Below are positions 62,491-64,000 of a stretch of DNA of 64,000 nt, piece by piece. The stretch spans positions 62,001 to 126,000 of the forward strand of contig QVMW01000003.1 of assembly GCA_003417655.1 (NCBI GenBank). The letters run 5' to 3'. The notes under the pieces are model-generated. The model searched no databases and was not told the origin of the DNA. It worked only from the letters and a program-made list of their open reading frames with translations. The position numbers were made by a program, and so were the translations under genes. Source of the stretch: Rhodobacteraceae bacterium 63075. Lineage in GTDB: Bacteria; Pseudomonadota; Alphaproteobacteria; Rhodobacterales; Rhodobacteraceae. Numbering within the stretch: position 1 is the first letter of the stretch; the number at the start of each line of letters is the position of its first letter.

Positions 62491-63126
62491 ATGTCTTTTG
62501 ATCTTGCCGTTCTCATCGCCTTTGCAAACTTCGCATTTGTCGCATCAATCACGCCCGGCCCGAACAACCTGATGGTCCTGGCGTCCGGTGCTGCCTTCGG
62601 CATGCGTGCGACCTTGCCCCACATCGCGGGCATCGCGCTCGGCTTCGCGGTCATGTTGTCGGCGGTCGTCTTCGGCTTCGGAGCCGTGCTCGATCAATAT
62701 CCGGTGCTCTGGTCAGTGTTGAAATGGGGCGGGGTCATCTGGCTTTTCTACCTCGCCTGGCAGTTGGCCCGACCCGCCTTGTTCTGGGCGCCTTCGACAG
62801 GTGCCGCCACTTCCGAAACAAATAAGGCGCGGCCGATGACACTGGTCGAGGCGGCATTGTTTCAATGGGTGAACCCGAAAGCCTGGGCCATGGCCCTGGC
62901 CGTGACCCTTGCCTATTCCGACCTCGCGGCGGCGGCGTGGCAGCGCGCGCTCATCATGTCGCTTGTCTTCGCGGCGATCGCGCCCTTGTGCAACGGCACA
63001 TGGCTTGTAGCGGGACGGGCGCTGAGAACGCTTCTGGCCGACGATGTGTGGGGGCGCATTGCCCTTCTCGTCATGTCGGCCCTGATCGTGATAAGTGCTT
63101 TGCTCATCGCGCTGGATGGACGGTGA
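62491..63126 (+). CDS. LysE/RhtB-family amino acid exporter
   Basis: 211 aa, six hydrophobic segments. The family hallmark ITPGPNNLMVLASGAAFGMR is at residues 21-40, and QWVNPKAWAMALA lies in the middle. ATG 62491 is chosen over upstream in-frame codons because the first membrane segment starts here. It overlaps or abuts the next membrane-protein gene. Probably regulated by the divergent GlxA-type protein. Confidence 0.92.
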   Translation: MSFDLAVLIAFANFAFVASITPGPNNLMVLASGAAFGMRATLPHIAGIALGFAVMLSAVVFGFGAVLDQYPVLWSVLKWGGVIWLFYLAWQLARPALFWAPSTGAATSETNKARPMTLVEAALFQWVNPKAWAMALAVTLAYSDLAAAAWQRALIMSLVFAAIAPLCNGTWLVAGRALRTLLADDVWGRIALLVMSALIVISALLIALDGR

Positions 63127-63128
63127 TC

Positions 63129-63536
63129 ATGGCCCCTTTCTTAATCGGATTTCTTTCCGGACTCGTCCTTGTCGTTTACGCCCGCGCAATCGGACTGACG
63201 CGGGAGGCCGGGTTCTTCCCGACGCTGCTCGGGGCCATTGCCAGCTTTTACGTCGTGTTTGCGATCGAGGATGGTGCGTCAGTTTCTGTCTTGACCCTGC
63301 ATATCGGCCTTTTTCTCGGCTTTATCGCGTTGGCGACGGCGGGCTACCGGGTCTGGTATTGGTTCACCTGTCTCGGCCTCGTCCTGCACGCCGGGGTCGA
63401 TCTGCTGATCCACTACGTGCCTGACGATCCCTCCCCGGACTGGTGGGGGCTATATTGCCTGTCGCTTGACCTGGTTCTGGCCGGGTCGATGATCTGGCTG
63501 CGATTGCGGACACATCCTGCGGAGCAGGAGCGCTAG
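63129..63536 (+). CDS. Small four-segment membrane protein of unknown function
   Basis: 135 aa with four hydrophobic stretches (starting MAPFLIGFLSGLVLVVYARA). ATG 63129 is 2 bp past the LysE stop; a GTG at 63123 overlapping that stop is the alternative. Same transcript as the LysE gene. No family recognised. Confidence 0.75.
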   Translation: MAPFLIGFLSGLVLVVYARAIGLTREAGFFPTLLGAIASFYVVFAIEDGASVSVLTLHIGLFLGFIALATAGYRVWYWFTCLGLVLHAGVDLLIHYVPDDPSPDWWGLYCLSLDLVLAGSMIWLRLRTHPAEQER

Positions 63537-63539
63537 CCG

Positions 63540-64000
63540 ATGCTGGACCTTCCCAATACCTCGCATGTCGAACGGCACGAAATCCACTGGGGTTCGCTCG
63601 GGGACGGGCCTCCGCTGATCGCGCTGCACGGCACGCCGTTTTCCTCACAAGTCTGGCGGCGGATCATCCCCCACGCGGCAGACCGGCGGCGGGTCTATTT
63701 CTACGACATGCCTGGGTATGGACGATCCGAGATGCGAGACAGTCAGGACGTTTCGCTTGGTATGCAGAACCGCGTTCTTGCGGAACTACTACAACTCTGG
63801 GATGTCGAAAAACCGGATGTTTTTGCCCATGACTTCGGCGGGGCAACGGCCCTTCGACTTCACTATCTCGACAAGATCGACTTCGCCTCGCTGATGATCT
63901 TCGACGCGGTCGCCATGGCCCCCTGGGGGTCGCCTCTTGTGCGGCACCTGCGCCAGCACGAAGATGCATTCACAGGCATGCCAGGCTACATGCATCGCGC
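63540..64000 (+). CDS. Alpha/beta hydrolase, Asp-nucleophile type (dehalogenase/epoxide hydrolase-like), 3' end cut by window
   Basis: 153 codons are visible. The oxyanion motif LHGTP is at residues 29-33, and the nucleophile elbow AHDFGG puts Asp at residue 98. HDxGG-type elbows are typical of epoxide hydrolases and haloacid/haloalkane dehalogenases. YDMPGYGRSE is also classic for the fold. The His of the triad would lie beyond the window. It starts 3 bp after the stop of the preceding gene, so it belongs to the LysE transcript. Confidence 0.85.
   Translation, partial: MLDLPNTSHVERHEIHWGSLGDGPPLIALHGTPFSSQVWRRIIPHAADRRRVYFYDMPGYGRSEMRDSQDVSLGMQNRVLAELLQLWDVEKPDVFAHDFGGATALRLHYLDKIDFASLMIFDAVAMAPWGSPLVRHLRQHEDAFTGMPGYMHR

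Overview
The window is a GC-rich stretch of an alphaproteobacterial chromosome, most likely from the Roseobacter group of the Rhodobacteraceae. The grounds are gene content and protein style: a heterotetrameric sarcosine oxidase (soxBDAG), a kynurenine cluster, two-gene pntAB, stand-alone ccmI followed by ruvX and a DUF1289 gene, dusA carrying an integrase relic, and a large set of ABC, SDR and M20 genes. No rRNA, tRNA or CRISPR was found. Family names come from reading the sequence; no database search was run.

Layout. 0-18.4 kb is mostly housekeeping: xseA and purD (divergent), three secreted proteins of unknown function, a DegT-type aminotransferase, a phosphoglycolate-phosphatase-like HAD protein, glmU-glmS-alkD (tightly packed), an SDR with a divergent AraC regulator, a nitrate/sulfonate-type ABC transporter, and moaA. 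18.4-22.1 kb holds surface-glycan genes: a WaaA-like Kdo transferase, a KpsS-like capsule protein and a convergent polysaccharide pyruvyl transferase. 22.1-33.0 kb is a peptide or N-acyl amino acid uptake and catabolism block: a double ATPase, an ArgE-like deacetylase, a DadA-like oxidase and two M20 amidohydrolases on the minus strand, opposite a binding protein and two permeases. 33-41 kb holds a YeeE/YedE transporter, DUF3422, a flavodoxin-like protein, pntAB, an ICMT-like methyltransferase and an unusual MBL-fold protein. 41.3-44.5 kb is SDR-kynU-kynA. 44.5-47.1 kb is a disturbed stretch with a miniature inverted-repeat element, a truncated tandem paralogue and an AT-richer DUF2867 gene. 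47.1-54.6 kb is soxBDAG and ccmI-ruvX-DUF1289. 54.6-59.2 kb holds a membrane protein, a putative 2-oxoglutarate oxygenase with a TauE/SafE transporter, and dusA. From 59.3 kb on, a broken integrase at the 5' end of dusA opens an accessory region (quinone reductase, racemase-like protein, GlxA/AraC regulator, LysE, small membrane protein, alpha/beta hydrolase cut by the window end).

The most interesting signals are non-coding. (1) A compound element occurs twice, 50 kb apart, upstream of minus-strand envelope-protein genes: GTTAAC boxes 15 bp apart next to a 12-13 bp periodic array of G-run plus TGTAC. (2) A multi-hairpin element ending in GGGATATTTTGGGCAAGAA follows the stop codons of two unrelated genes in the same orientation. 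(3) A 265-bp MITE-like element with near-perfect 31-bp terminal inverted repeats and a TA duplication lies exactly at the stop codons of kynA and its convergent neighbour. (4) A 31-codon ORF with two Trp codons lies ahead of kynA. (5) Two adjacent perfect 22-bp palindromes separate soxB from soxD, and soxG carries an in-frame 18-bp minisatellite.
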